64,000 bases of DNA from Peptostreptococcaceae bacterium (GCA_025210335.1 JAOARY010000051.1:168643-232642), one strand, 5' to 3'. Positions 1 to 8,672 are shown, counted from the stretch's first letter. Notes: a model not told the origin generated them from the sequence alone. Program-made: numbers and translations.

Positions 1-479
1 ATATTTCAAATGAAAGCGAAATTGTAGTATTTTTGGATGCAGACCTTAAGGAAAGCTCAAAAGATGCATATAAGTTAATAGTACCAATAATTGAAAATCA
101 AGCTGATGTTACTATTGCACAATTTCCAAGAGCCAAAACTAAAGGCGGCTTTGGTTTTGTAAAAAATCTAGCTAAAAATGGAGTTAAATATTTTACAAAT
201 AAAGAATTAACATCTGTATTATCTGGTCAAAGAGGATTTAAAAGAGAAGTTATTAATAGATTTGTAGAAATTCCATCTGGTTATGGGATGGAAGTTGGAA
301 TGACTATTGATATATTGAATATGGGGTATGAAATTAAAGAAATTCCTGTTAATATGACTCATAGAGAAACAAAAAGAGATTTAAAAGGGTTTATACATAG
401 AGGAAGACAGTTTTATCATATTTTAAAAGTATTAATAGCGTATTATTTTAAGAAGGATAAAGGGTGTAATAAATGTTAA
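1..479 (+). CDS. Family 2 glycosyltransferase, C-terminal part (5' end outside window)
   Basis: The reading frame is open to the left edge, so the gene is cut by the window; the first full codon is at position 3. The visible part contains VVFLDADL, the metal-binding DxD signature of GT-A fold family 2 glycosyltransferases. It is followed by GQRGFKREVINRF, like the acceptor-side loop of polyprenyl-phosphate sugar transferases, and an amphipathic basic C-terminus. A TTG at 33 lies inside this conserved core and is not a start. Such enzymes move a sugar from a nucleotide donor to a lipid or glycan at the cytoplasmic membrane face. The next gene overlaps its end by 7 bp and encodes a lipid-linked sugar-phosphate transferase, so the two probably act in one envelope glycan route. 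The exact substrate cannot be read from the sequence. Confidence 0.85.
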   Translation, partial: ISNESEIVVFLDADLKESSKDAYKLIVPIIENQADVTIAQFPRAKTKGGFGFVKNLAKNGVKYFTNKELTSVLSGQRGFKREVINRFVEIPSGYGMEVGMTIDILNMGYEIKEIPVNMTHRETKRDLKGFIHRGRQFYHILKVLIAYYFKKDKGCNKC

Positions 480-1279
480 ACTTTATATATTTATTGTTAT
501 TTTTTGTTGGTTATATAGGAAGTAAATTAGTAATTCCTATGTTTAATAAATTATTAATTGAAAATAATATAAAGGGAGTTAATTATTTAAATAAGGAAAT
601 ACCTGTTTCAATGGGAATTTCCTTAATTCCTTTTACTATGGTTAATTTAATAATTCATTATATATTTTTTAAAGACATCAATGTATTTTTATTTTTTATG
701 TGTTTTGTATCGATGACTCTTATTGGTTTTATGGATGATATGATGGGTAGTAATCACAAAGGACTTAAAGGTCATATCAAAGAGTTGTTTAAATTAAATT
801 TAACTACTGGTGGTTTCAAAGCTATTTTTGGATTTTTGATATCATTTTCAATTGCATATTATGCAAGTTCGAACTGGACTTTAGTTTTAATAAATACAGT
901 TTTAATGGCTTTGTTTACGAATTTTGTGAATTTGACAGATTTAAGACCAGGTAGAGCTATTAAGACTTTTTTATTTTTGGGATTTTTAATAGCTTTTATA
1001 AATATTGAATCTATAAATATTTTTATAATAATATTGCCTTGTGTAGTTGCATATTTTAAGGATGATTTAAAGGCTATGTCTATGCTTGGAGATTCAGGTG
1101 CAAATCCACTTGGGATTACAATTGGATTTTTAGCTGTGTTTTATTTAGATTTTAATTCAAAACTAATTTGTTTGACTTTGTTAATAATATTACATATTAT
1201 AAGTGAGAAATATTCTTTTAGTAAAATTATAAAGAATAACAGATTTTTAAATTATATAGACATGCTTGGAAGAAATTAA
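473..1279 (+). CDS. Glycosyltransferase family 4 (MraY/WecA-like) membrane protein
   Basis: A 268-residue polytopic membrane protein with about nine hydrophobic segments. It carries the polyprenyl-phosphate sugar-1-phosphate transferase motifs: FMDD at about residues 86-89, NFVNLTDLRPGRA at 150-162 in place of the usual NxxNxxDG loop, and GDSGANPLG at 206-214. Family members transfer a sugar phosphate from UDP-sugar to undecaprenyl phosphate. At 268 residues it is shorter than MraY or TagO (roughly 320-350). The RPGRA variant of the catalytic loop suggests a separate subfamily, not the cell-wall MraY. It overlaps the upstream glycosyltransferase by 7 bp and is probably co-transcribed with it. 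Family assignment is firm; the substrate is unknown. Confidence 0.8.
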   Translation: MLNFIYLLLFFVGYIGSKLVIPMFNKLLIENNIKGVNYLNKEIPVSMGISLIPFTMVNLIIHYIFFKDINVFLFFMCFVSMTLIGFMDDMMGSNHKGLKGHIKELFKLNLTTGGFKAIFGFLISFSIAYYASSNWTLVLINTVLMALFTNFVNLTDLRPGRAIKTFLFLGFLIAFINIESINIFIIILPCVVAYFKDDLKAMSMLGDSGANPLGITIGFLAVFYLDFNSKLICLTLLIILHIISEKYSFSKIIKNNRFLNYIDMLGRN

Positions 1280-1316
1280 TATTTAATTTAATAAAAGAAT
1301 TGGGGTATAATAATAT

Positions 1317-2378
1317 ATGCTAAGTGTAAAAGAAGCAAAAGTGGTAGAAATATTAAAAGAAGATCAAAATATTCAAGAATTATTGGTTTTGGTGGAAGAT
1401 AAAGAGCAAAAAGCTTATAATTATTTGAATATGGCTAACAAAGCAAGTGTTGGGAATATGGTTCTTATAAATACAACAGCAGTTGAACTTAGTCTTGGGA
1501 CAGGTGGATATCATTTTGTTATTTCTAATTTGAACAATAAATTAAAAGAACAATCAAAAGATGGTCATATAATGAAACTTAGATATACACCAATGCAAAT
1601 AAAAGTTAAATCAGTAGAAGAATTTGATGAATATAAAAATAAAATAGAAAAATTTAAAACTTTAGATGATTTGCCAGTTGTAACAGGACTTTTACACAGT
1701 ATGTTAGTACCATTTGCTTGTTCTTATAAATATTTAAATAAGAATAAAAAAATCGTATATATAATGACTGATGAAGGTGCTTTACCAGCATTTTTAAGTA
1801 ATAATATAAAAGTTTTGAAACAAAAATGCATAATAGATAGTGTTATTACTTGTGGAAATGCATTTGGTGGTGATTATGAAGCTATAAATTATAAAACAGC
1901 TGTTATTTTTGCTAAAGAATGTTTAAATGCAGATGTTATATTTATTTCCATGGGACCTGGTATAACGGGAACTGGAACTAAGTATGGATTTTCTGGAGTA
2001 GACCAAGCGAATATAATAGATTGTATAAATTTGTTCAAAGGAAAAGCTATTATGATTCCTAGAGTCAGCTTTGCAGATAAAAGAAATAGACATTATGGTT
2101 TTAGTCATCATATGCTTACTATCCTTAAGGATTTGACCTTTACAAAAGCTTATATACCTGTAAATATACAAGATGAAAATAAGCTTGATTATGTAAAAAG
2201 ACAAATAAAAGAAAATAATTTAGAAGATAAACATGAGTTTATATATCTAAAAGAGGATATAACAAAAGAAGCTTTAGATTATTATCAAATGAAAGTTAGA
2301 TCTATGGGAAGAAATTACTTTGATGATGAAGAGTTTTTTAAATCTTGTGGAGGGTGTGCTTACTACATTTCAAGATAA
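1317..2378 (+). CDS. DUF3866 family protein
   Basis: A 353-residue soluble protein that I recognise as DUF3866, a family with no assigned biochemical role. Glycine-rich stretches are visible (ELSLGTGGYHFV near residue 60, CGNAFGGDYEA near 180, SMGPGITGTGTKYGFSG near 212-228). A C-terminal SCGGCAYY holds two cysteines and could bind metal, though that is inference. It follows the GT2-GT4 pair and precedes a Nudix hydrolase, an arrangement I associate with clostridial genomes just upstream of xerD. The start ATG at 1317 has a weak GGGG site about 10 bp upstream. No function is proposed. Confidence 0.75.
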   Translation: MLSVKEAKVVEILKEDQNIQELLVLVEDKEQKAYNYLNMANKASVGNMVLINTTAVELSLGTGGYHFVISNLNNKLKEQSKDGHIMKLRYTPMQIKVKSVEEFDEYKNKIEKFKTLDDLPVVTGLLHSMLVPFACSYKYLNKNKKIVYIMTDEGALPAFLSNNIKVLKQKCIIDSVITCGNAFGGDYEAINYKTAVIFAKECLNADVIFISMGPGITGTGTKYGFSGVDQANIIDCINLFKGKAIMIPRVSFADKRNRHYGFSHHMLTILKDLTFTKAYIPVNIQDENKLDYVKRQIKENNLEDKHEFIYLKEDITKEALDYYQMKVRSMGRNYFDDEEFFKSCGGCAYYISR

Positions 2379-2390
2379 GGAGAGATTTTT

Positions 2391-2930
2391 ATGGTTATGA
2401 AAGAAGAAACTATGAGTACGGAAAGAATCTACAATGGTAGAGTTTTAAATCTTAGAATAGATACAGTTGAACTTCCTGATATGAAATATGGAAAAAGAGA
2501 AATAATTGAGCATAATGGGGGAGTTGCTGTTATTGCTTTGGATGAAGAAAAAAATATTTTGATGGTAAAGCAATTTAGAAAAGCAATTGAAGATGTATTA
2601 TTAGAACTTCCAGCAGGAAAGTTAGAAGCTAAGGAAGATCCATTGGAATGTGCAAAGAGAGAATTAGAAGAGGAAACTGGGTATAAAACAGAAAATATAG
2701 AACTTATAACTAGTTTTTATACTTCACCTGGTTTTTCTAATGAAAAATTATATATTTATTTAGCTAAAGACCTCAAAAAAGGAACAGTTAATCTAGATGA
2801 AGGTGAGTTTTTAGAATCATACAAATATAAAATAGAAGATGTTTATAAAATGATAAGAGAGAATAAAATAGAAGATGGAAAGACAATACTTGGCCTTATG
2901 ATGGTTAAAGATGAAATTCTAGGAAAATAA
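2391..2930 (+). CDS. nudF: ADP-ribose pyrophosphatase (Nudix hydrolase)
   Basis: A 179-residue protein with a complete Nudix box at residues 76-98 (G-x5-E-x7-REL-x-EE-x-G: GKLEAKED, then RELEEETG). It is preceded by the ADP-ribose-subfamily fingerprint of a buried strand GGVAVIALDEE and QFRKAIEDVLLELPAG. The family hydrolyses ADP-ribose to AMP and ribose 5-phosphate, clearing a reactive metabolite. A good ribosome site, AAGGAGAG, sits 6-8 bp before the ATG at 2391. It lies 12 bp after the DUF3866 gene and 14 bp before xerD, so it is in an operon. In many clostridia spoIIM sits between this gene and xerD; here nothing does. Confidence 0.88.
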   Translation: MVMKEETMSTERIYNGRVLNLRIDTVELPDMKYGKREIIEHNGGVAVIALDEEKNILMVKQFRKAIEDVLLELPAGKLEAKEDPLECAKRELEEETGYKTENIELITSFYTSPGFSNEKLYIYLAKDLKKGTVNLDEGEFLESYKYKIEDVYKMIRENKIEDGKTILGLMMVKDEILGK

Positions 2931-2944
2931 GTGGGGAGCATTTA

Positions 2945-3829
2945 ATGTTAGAAAGACTTATAGATGGATATATTGAATATATAAAGAATATAAAAAATTT
3001 ATCTAAGAATACAATTTTATCGTATGAAAGAGATTTGAAAAAATATGACAATTATATAACTAGCATAGAAAAAAATATAGAAGATGTAAATGAAAATGAT
3101 ATTTTTACTTTTATAATTTATTTGGAGACTAATAATAATTCTCAGTCAAGCATATCAAGAAATATTTCTTCGATTAAATCTTTTCATGAGTATTTATTAT
3201 TAAAAAAAATATGTGACAAAAATCCGACTTCAAATATAAAAAAGCCAAAGCTTGAAAAAATAGATATTGAAATATTAACAGAAGCTGAAATAGAGCTTTT
3301 ACTTTCTGCACCTGATTTATCTACTATAAAAGGTAAAAGAGATAAGGCTATATTGGAAGTTTTATATGGCACAGGAATGAGAGTAACTGAACTTGTAGAA
3401 CTTAAAGTTAGTGATGTTAAATTTGAATATGAGTTTATTAATTTGGGTGATGAAAAACATAAAAGAGCAATACCTCTAAATAATAAAAATAAAGAGTTTT
3501 TAAATCTTTACATTGATGAAAGTCGAAAATTTTTATTAAAAAAAGGTGAGGTAGAGTATTTATTTTTGAATCAAAAAGGTGAAAAATTTACAAGACAAGG
3601 TCTTTGGAAAATCATAAAAAAATATACGAATCAATTAGGTTTGGATAAGAATGTAACACCAAGACTTTTAAGACATTCATTTGCAATACATATGTTATCA
3701 AGAGGTGCAGATTTAAAGATAATAAGTGAAATACTTGGAAATTTAAATATTTCGAGTATACAGACGTATTTACAACATTCCAAAAAAAGCATGAGAGAAG
3801 AGTTTAAGAAGGCCGGAATTAGAGATTAA
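2945..3829 (+). CDS. xerD: XerD-like tyrosine recombinase with substituted catalytic histidines
   Basis: A 294-residue protein with the XerC/D architecture: a SAM-like core-binding N-terminal domain (about 1-100) and a catalytic C-terminal domain. It occupies the classic place between nudF and deoB. The first catalytic arginine is in GTGMRVTEL (R146), a lysine is in the beta-hairpin (K171 or K173), R243 is in the HxxR box, and the nucleophile Y275 is present. Two of the six conserved residues differ. HxxR reads RLLR, so Arg240 stands where His is expected. LGH reads LGN, so Asn266 stands where His or Trp is expected. Spacing to E. coli XerD (H244, R247, H270, Y279) is a constant minus four, so the alignment is unambiguous. 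It probably still binds DNA, but strand-exchange activity may be altered. Function as chromosome-dimer resolvase is inferred from position and length. Confidence 0.8.
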   Translation: MLERLIDGYIEYIKNIKNLSKNTILSYERDLKKYDNYITSIEKNIEDVNENDIFTFIIYLETNNNSQSSISRNISSIKSFHEYLLLKKICDKNPTSNIKKPKLEKIDIEILTEAEIELLLSAPDLSTIKGKRDKAILEVLYGTGMRVTELVELKVSDVKFEYEFINLGDEKHKRAIPLNNKNKEFLNLYIDESRKFLLKKGEVEYLFLNQKGEKFTRQGLWKIIKKYTNQLGLDKNVTPRLLRHSFAIHMLSRGADLKIISEILGNLNISSIQTYLQHSKKSMREEFKKAGIRD

Positions 3830-3862
3830 AAGAATTAAAAAAAATATTTAAAACGAATACCA

Positions 3863-3891
3863 TTGAAAACAATCGCGTTTAGTGGTAAAAT
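3863..3891 (+). promoter_or_regulatory. Predicted sigma-A promoter for the deoB cluster
   Basis: TTGAAA at 3863-3868 and TAAAAT at 3886-3891 are separated by exactly 17 bp. ATTG-AAAA-CAAT around the -35 is a small dyad that could be a regulator site. Transcription from here would leave a leader of about 220 nt before deoB; the rest of the 3830-4121 gap is AT-rich with no other feature I can support. Confidence 0.5.
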
Positions 3892-4121
3892 CTTTAATAT
3901 CCTAATAAAAAAAATATAAGCATATGATTAATTAATAAAATCCTAATAAAAATATTAAGGTTTATAATATTTGAGTTTAAGATATTGATTATTAAAATCA
4001 AAATCTTTTTAATTGAATTGTGATGAAGTTCTGGTTTCCTCTGGAATTTCATTTTTATTTTGATTATATAAAAAGAAAAGGTTTTGATAGCTATAATCTT
4101 AAAGAGGAGAGGAGAATTCTT

Positions 4122-5294
4122 ATGAGTAAGAGAGTAGTTCTTGTAGTTATGGATAGTTTAGGTATTGGAGAACTTCCAGATGCAAAGGAATTTAATGATG
4201 TAGGCACTAATACTTTTGGGAATATAATAAAAAATACAAAAGATATAAAAATTCCCAATTTATTAAATCTTGGTGTAGGTAATATAGATGGTTTTGATGC
4301 TATAGAAGGTGTAAAAAACCCTATAGGTGCATATGGTAAATCAGATGAGGTTTCTCAAGGTAAAGACACTACAACAGGTCATTGGGAAATTGCTGGAATA
4401 AGAGTTGATGAACCATTTAAGACTTTTCCAAATGGATTTACAAAAGAGATAATAGAAGAATTTGAAAAGAAAACAAATTCTAAAGTTTTAGGAAATAAAC
4501 CAGCTTCTGGTACTGCTATATTAGATGAGCTTGGAAAAGAGCATATGGAAACTAAAAATCCTATAGTTTATACATCTGCTGATAGCGTATTCCAAATAGC
4601 AGCGCATGAAGAAATAATACCTCTTGAAAAATTATATGAAATGTGTCAAATTGCAAGAGATATTATGCAAGGGGAAAATGCAGTAGCTAGAATTATTGCA
4701 AGACCTTTTGTTGGTGAAGAAGGAAACTTTAAAAGAACTGCAAATAGAAGGGATTATTCATTAGATCCTTTTGAAGATACAGTATTAGATAATATTAAAG
4801 CTGCTGGTCTTGATATGATTGCAGTTGGTAAGATTGAAGATATATATAATCAAAAAGGTGTAACAGAAGCTATTCATACAAAGAGCAATATGGATGGTGT
4901 TGACCAAACTATTAAATATCTTAAAGAAGAAAATAATGGTTTGATATTCACTAATTTAGTTGATTTTGATGCTATGTATGGACATAGAAGAAATGTAGAA
5001 GGTTACAAAGAAGCTATTGAAGAATTCGATGCTAGAATTCCTGAAATTATAGAAAACTTAAATGATGAAGATATATTAATTCTTACTGCTGATCATGGAA
5101 ATGATCCAACTCATGTTGGAACAGATCATACAAGAGAGTATATACCACTATTAGTTTATGGAAAGAATGTTAAGCCTGGTGTTAATCTAGGAATAAGAAA
5201 AACATTTTCAGATATAGGTGCTACAGTTGCAGATATATTAGATGTAAAAGCACCAAAGTATGGCGAAAGCTTTAAATCTATGATAATGAAATAA
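4122..5294 (+). CDS. deoB: Phosphopentomutase
   Basis: A 390-residue enzyme that interconverts (deoxy)ribose 1-phosphate and 5-phosphate, linking nucleoside phosphorylases to central carbon metabolism in the cytoplasm. Alkaline-phosphatase-superfamily metal ligands are visible: VVMDSLGIGELPDA near the N-terminus, QGKDTTTGHWE with the phosphorylatable threonine, and DFDAMYGHRRN and TADHGNDPTHVGTDHTRE near the C-terminus. I chose ATG 4122 because it follows AGAGGAGAGGAG and starts with MSKRVVLVVMDSLG. An in-frame ATG about 100 bp upstream (4023) has no ribosome site. It heads a nucleoside catabolism cluster with two purine phosphorylases and a pyrimidine phosphorylase. Length matches the family. 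Confidence 0.95.
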   Translation: MSKRVVLVVMDSLGIGELPDAKEFNDVGTNTFGNIIKNTKDIKIPNLLNLGVGNIDGFDAIEGVKNPIGAYGKSDEVSQGKDTTTGHWEIAGIRVDEPFKTFPNGFTKEIIEEFEKKTNSKVLGNKPASGTAILDELGKEHMETKNPIVYTSADSVFQIAAHEEIIPLEKLYEMCQIARDIMQGENAVARIIARPFVGEEGNFKRTANRRDYSLDPFEDTVLDNIKAAGLDMIAVGKIEDIYNQKGVTEAIHTKSNMDGVDQTIKYLKEENNGLIFTNLVDFDAMYGHRRNVEGYKEAIEEFDARIPEIIENLNDEDILILTADHGNDPTHVGTDHTREYIPLLVYGKNVKPGVNLGIRKTFSDIGATVADILDVKAPKYGESFKSMIMK

Positions 5295-5422
5295 GCAAGT
5301 AAATAAAGATTTTTATTAACTAAATAAAATATAAAAAAATAGAAAATCTTAATTGTTTTAACTGCTTATTTTATATATAAAAGATAGAATCAAATTCAAA
5401 AATATTCTTGGGAGGTACAAAG

Positions 5423-6241
5423 ATGGATTACAAAAAAATGATTAAAGAAGCAGCAGAGTATATCAAAGGGAAAATAGATATACAACCAGAAATAGGAATG
5501 ATATTAGGTTCAGGACTTGGTGTTTTAGGTGAAGAAATCCAAAACCCAATATTTATAGATTATAAAGAAATACCTAATTTCCCAGTATCAACTGTTGAAG
5601 GACATGCAGGAAGATTGGTAATTGGAGATTTAGAAGGTAAAAAAGTTGTAGCTATGCAAGGAAGATTCCACTACTATGAAGGTTACAAGATGAAAGAAGT
5701 AACATTCCCAGTAAGAGTTATGAAGGAAATTGGAATAGAAAGCATAATGGTTACAAATGCTGCTGGTGGAGTTAATAAAGAATATGTACCAGGAGATTTA
5801 ATGATAATAAATGATCATATAAACTTTGCATTTAACAATCCTTTAATGGGACCAAATGATAGTGATTTAGGAGTTAGATTCCCAGATATGTCTACTGCTT
5901 ACGATAGAGAGTATATGGCATTAGCTAAGGAAACTGCTAAAGAAATGAATCTTGATGTTAAAGAAGGGGTTTATATATTTATGAGTGGTCCTACTTATGA
6001 AACTCCTGCTGAAGTAAATATGGGAAGAATTTTAGGAGCAGATGCTGTTGGTATGTCTACAGTACCAGAAGTTACTGCTGCTGTTCATGGTGGAATGAGA
6101 GTTTTAGGAATATCTTGTATAACTAATATGGCTGCTGGTATATTAGAGCAACCATTAAATCATGAAGAAGTTATAGAAACAACTCAAAGAGTTAAAAAAG
6201 ATTTCATAAATCTTGTTAAAAATACATTAAAGAAAATGTAA
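5423..6241 (+). CDS. punA: Purine nucleoside phosphorylase (canonical copy)
   Basis: A 272-residue enzyme of the trimeric, low-molecular-mass PNP family that cleaves purine (deoxy)nucleosides with phosphate. Phosphate-site motifs GSGLG (29-33) and GRFHYYEG (80-87) and the NAAGG loop (122-126) are intact. The base-contact residues are canonical: GPTYETPAE with Glu193, and SCITN with Asn235, equivalent to human Glu201 and Asn243, which select 6-oxopurines. A TTG at 5408 lies inside the ribosome site; GGGAGGT at 5410-5416 serves the ATG at 5423. It follows deoB after about 130 bp and is followed by a terminator hairpin and a diverged paralogue. Its likely substrates are inosine and guanosine. 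Confidence 0.93.
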   Translation: MDYKKMIKEAAEYIKGKIDIQPEIGMILGSGLGVLGEEIQNPIFIDYKEIPNFPVSTVEGHAGRLVIGDLEGKKVVAMQGRFHYYEGYKMKEVTFPVRVMKEIGIESIMVTNAAGGVNKEYVPGDLMIINDHINFAFNNPLMGPNDSDLGVRFPDMSTAYDREYMALAKETAKEMNLDVKEGVYIFMSGPTYETPAEVNMGRILGADAVGMSTVPEVTAAVHGGMRVLGISCITNMAAGILEQPLNHEEVIETTQRVKKDFINLVKNTLKKM

Positions 6242-6287
6242 TTTTATAAATTCCTATATATTTTAATTTGAAATATATAAATGATTG

Positions 6288-6333
6288 TTATAGATTCTTA
6301 AATAATATTATTTAAGAATCTATAATTGTTTTT
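6288..6333 (+). terminator. Perfect palindrome/terminator between the two PNP genes
   Basis: TATAGATTCTTAAATAAT (6289-6306) is followed directly by its exact reverse complement (6307-6324), then a T-rich run. An 18-bp perfect stem plus U-tract fits an intrinsic terminator. It would reduce readthrough from the first PNP gene into the second. Confidence 0.7.
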
Positions 6334-6359
6334 AATAAAAATAGATTGGGGGATTATTC

Positions 6360-7175
6360 ATGGAAAAAATTAAAAAAGCTTGTGAATATATAAAATCTAA
6401 ATTGACAAAAGATTTAGAAATAGGAATGATCCTAGGTTCAGGCTTAGGTGTGTTAGCAGATGAAATAAAAGATCCGTTATATATAGATTATAAAGATATA
6501 CCTAATTTTCCAGTATCGACAGTAGAGGGACATGCAGGAAGATTTGTTATAGGGGATTTAAATGGAAAGCAAGTAATGATAATGCAAGGAAGATTCCATT
6601 ATTACGAAGGATATACTATGAAAGAGGTAACTATGCCTGTAAGAGTTATGAAACTTTTAGGTATAGAAACTATAATAGTTACAAATGCTTGTGGTGGAAT
6701 GAATAAAGATATGCTTTATCCAGGTGCTTTAATGCTAATAAAAGACCATATTAATTTTACTGGTGATAATCCTTTAATGGGTCCTAATATGAGTGAATTT
6801 GGAGTTAGATTCCCTGATATGTCTGAGGCTTATAAAAAAGATTTAAGAGCTTTAGCTAAAGATGTAGCTAAAGATTTGGATATAGATGTAAAAGAAGGTA
6901 TATATGCTAGTGTTACAGGCCCTTACTATTTCTCAAATAGCGAACTTGTGATGCTAAAAAAATTAGGTGCTGATGTTATAGGAATGTCAACTGTTCCAGA
7001 AGTTATAGTTGCAAATCATTCAAATATGAATGTTCTTGGAATTTCTTGCATAACAGATATGGCTGTTGGAGAAGAAAAAGATTTTGAAACAACACATGAA
7101 GAAGTTATGGCTATGGCTGAAAAATCAAGACCTAAGTTTATAAGACTTGTAAAAGAAGTAGTTAAAAGAATATAA
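6360..7175 (+). CDS. Purine nucleoside phosphorylase paralogue with altered base pocket
   Basis: A 271-residue protein clearly homologous to its upstream neighbour along its whole length, so a tandem duplication. Phosphate- and ribose-site motifs are kept (GSGLG, GRFHYYEG, GMSTVPEV). The base pocket is changed: GPTYETPAE becomes GPYYFSNSE, placing Phe191 where the purine-contacting Glu is expected. SCITN becomes SCITD (Asp233), and NAAGG becomes NACGG. In human PNP the equivalent Asn-to-Asp change is known to permit adenosine, so this copy may prefer 6-aminopurine or modified nucleosides; that is inference. The start ATG 6360 follows TTGGGGGATT. The intervening terminator suggests expression by readthrough or from its own unseen promoter. 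Confidence 0.85.
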   Translation: MEKIKKACEYIKSKLTKDLEIGMILGSGLGVLADEIKDPLYIDYKDIPNFPVSTVEGHAGRFVIGDLNGKQVMIMQGRFHYYEGYTMKEVTMPVRVMKLLGIETIIVTNACGGMNKDMLYPGALMLIKDHINFTGDNPLMGPNMSEFGVRFPDMSEAYKKDLRALAKDVAKDLDIDVKEGIYASVTGPYYFSNSELVMLKKLGADVIGMSTVPEVIVANHSNMNVLGISCITDMAVGEEKDFETTHEEVMAMAEKSRPKFIRLVKEVVKRI

Positions 7176-7242
7176 ATACAAAATATAAATATAAAATATA
7201 AAAATAAAAACACGGGAAGAATGAATAAGGAGAAGATAGATT

Positions 7243-8571
7243 ATGAGAATGTATGATTTAATTAAGAAAAAAAGAGATGGTAAAGAACTTACTAAAGAAG
7301 AAATAAAGTTTTTTGTAGATGGTTATGTACAAGGTGAGATACCTGATTATCAAGTATCAGCATTAATGATGGCGATTTATTTTCAAAAGATGACTAATGA
7401 AGAGACTGTAAATCTAACTAGAGAAATGATGCATTCAGGTGATGTAGTAGATTTATCTAAAATAGACGGTATCAAAGTAGATAAGCATTCAACTGGAGGT
7501 GTTGGTGATAAGACAACGATTGCTTTAGCACCACTTGTTGCAGCTTGTAATGCTCCAGTTGCAAAAATGTCTGGAAGAGGACTTGGTCATACAGGAGGAA
7601 CATTAGATAAATTAGAAGCAATTCCTGGATTTTCTATCAGCTTAGAAGATGAAAAATTTATAAACAATGTAAATACACATAAAGTTGCAGTTTGTGGACA
7701 AACAGCAGCAATAGTACCAGCAGATAAGAAATTATATGCATTAAGAGATGTTACTTCAACAGTTGATAATATGTCTTTAATTGCTAGTTCTATAATGAGT
7801 AAGAAATTAGCTTCTGGTGCAGATGCTATAGTTTTAGATGTTAAAACTGGTAGTGGTGCTTTTATGAAAACGCAAGATGATTCTTTTGCTTTAGCAAAAG
7901 CTATGGTTGATATCGGTAATGGTATGGATAGAGAAACTATAGGTGTTATAACAGATATGGATCAACCTTTAGGTTGTGCTGTTGGTAACAGTTTAGAAGT
8001 TATAGAAGCAATAGAAACATTAAAAGGTAATGGTCCTAAAGATTTTACAGAGCTTTGCTTAACTTTGGGTTCTTATATGCTAGTATTATCAAAAGTTGCA
8101 AAAGATTTTGATGAAGCTAGAACTATGTTAGAAGAAGCTATAAATTCTAAAAAAGCGTTAGAAAAATTAAAAGTATTTATAGAAGCTCAAGGTGGAAATC
8201 CTTTAGTTGTTGATAACTATGATTTACTTCCAAAAGCTTCTTTAGAAGTAGATGTTAAAGCTACTAAAGCTGGATTTATTAATAAAATAGATGCAGAAGA
8301 AGTTGGTATAGGAGCACTTATATTAGGTGCAGGAAGAGAAACGAAGGAAAGTGAAATTGATTTATCAGCTGGACTTAAATTACTTAAGAAGGTAGGAGAA
8401 GAAGTAAAAGAAGGCGATGTTATCGCTAGACTTTATTTAAATGATGAATCTAAAAAAGATAATGCTTATGAAAGAGTATTAAATGCATATACAATATCAG
8501 ATGTTAAGCCTGAACAAAGAAAGCTTATCTATGGTATAGTAGATAAAAATGGAATAAATAAATTTAATTAA
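7243..8571 (+). CDS. pdp: Pyrimidine-nucleoside phosphorylase
   Basis: A 442-residue enzyme of the thymidine/pyrimidine phosphorylase family (glycosyltransferase family 3 fold), cleaving uridine, thymidine and deoxyuridine with phosphate. It begins with the helical domain MRMYDLIKKKRDGKELTKEE. The phosphate loop KHSTGGVGDKTT lies near residues 81-92, the family signature GRGLGHTGGTLDKLEA near 115-130, and the C-terminal beta domain ends about 435. AAGGAG at 7228-7233 sets ATG 7243. It closes the nucleoside salvage cluster: deoB uses the ribose 1-phosphate it releases. A strong terminator follows. Confidence 0.94.
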   Translation: MRMYDLIKKKRDGKELTKEEIKFFVDGYVQGEIPDYQVSALMMAIYFQKMTNEETVNLTREMMHSGDVVDLSKIDGIKVDKHSTGGVGDKTTIALAPLVAACNAPVAKMSGRGLGHTGGTLDKLEAIPGFSISLEDEKFINNVNTHKVAVCGQTAAIVPADKKLYALRDVTSTVDNMSLIASSIMSKKLASGADAIVLDVKTGSGAFMKTQDDSFALAKAMVDIGNGMDRETIGVITDMDQPLGCAVGNSLEVIEAIETLKGNGPKDFTELCLTLGSYMLVLSKVAKDFDEARTMLEEAINSKKALEKLKVFIEAQGGNPLVVDNYDLLPKASLEVDVKATKAGFINKIDAEEVGIGALILGAGRETKESEIDLSAGLKLLKKVGEEVKEGDVIARLYLNDESKKDNAYERVLNAYTISDVKPEQRKLIYGIVDKNGINKFN

Positions 8572-8623
8572 TAGTAATTTTACTTATAATAATAAGAATT
8601 AATTACTTTATAATTTTAATTAT

Positions 8624-8672
8624 AAAACATCTTATAAAATATTTTATTTTGTAAGATGTTTTATTTTTTCTT
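8624..8672 (+). terminator. Intrinsic terminator after pdp
   Basis: A 17-nt arm at 8624-8640 (AAAACATCTTATAAAAT) pairs with 8646-8662 with a single mismatch and a 5-nt loop, followed by TTATTTTTTC. This ends the nucleoside cluster. Confidence 0.85.

Noticed and set aside
4020..4121. In-frame 34-codon extension upstream of deoB
   Set aside because: No ribosome site and no family match; the ATG at 4122 has an excellent site and gives the expected N-terminus.
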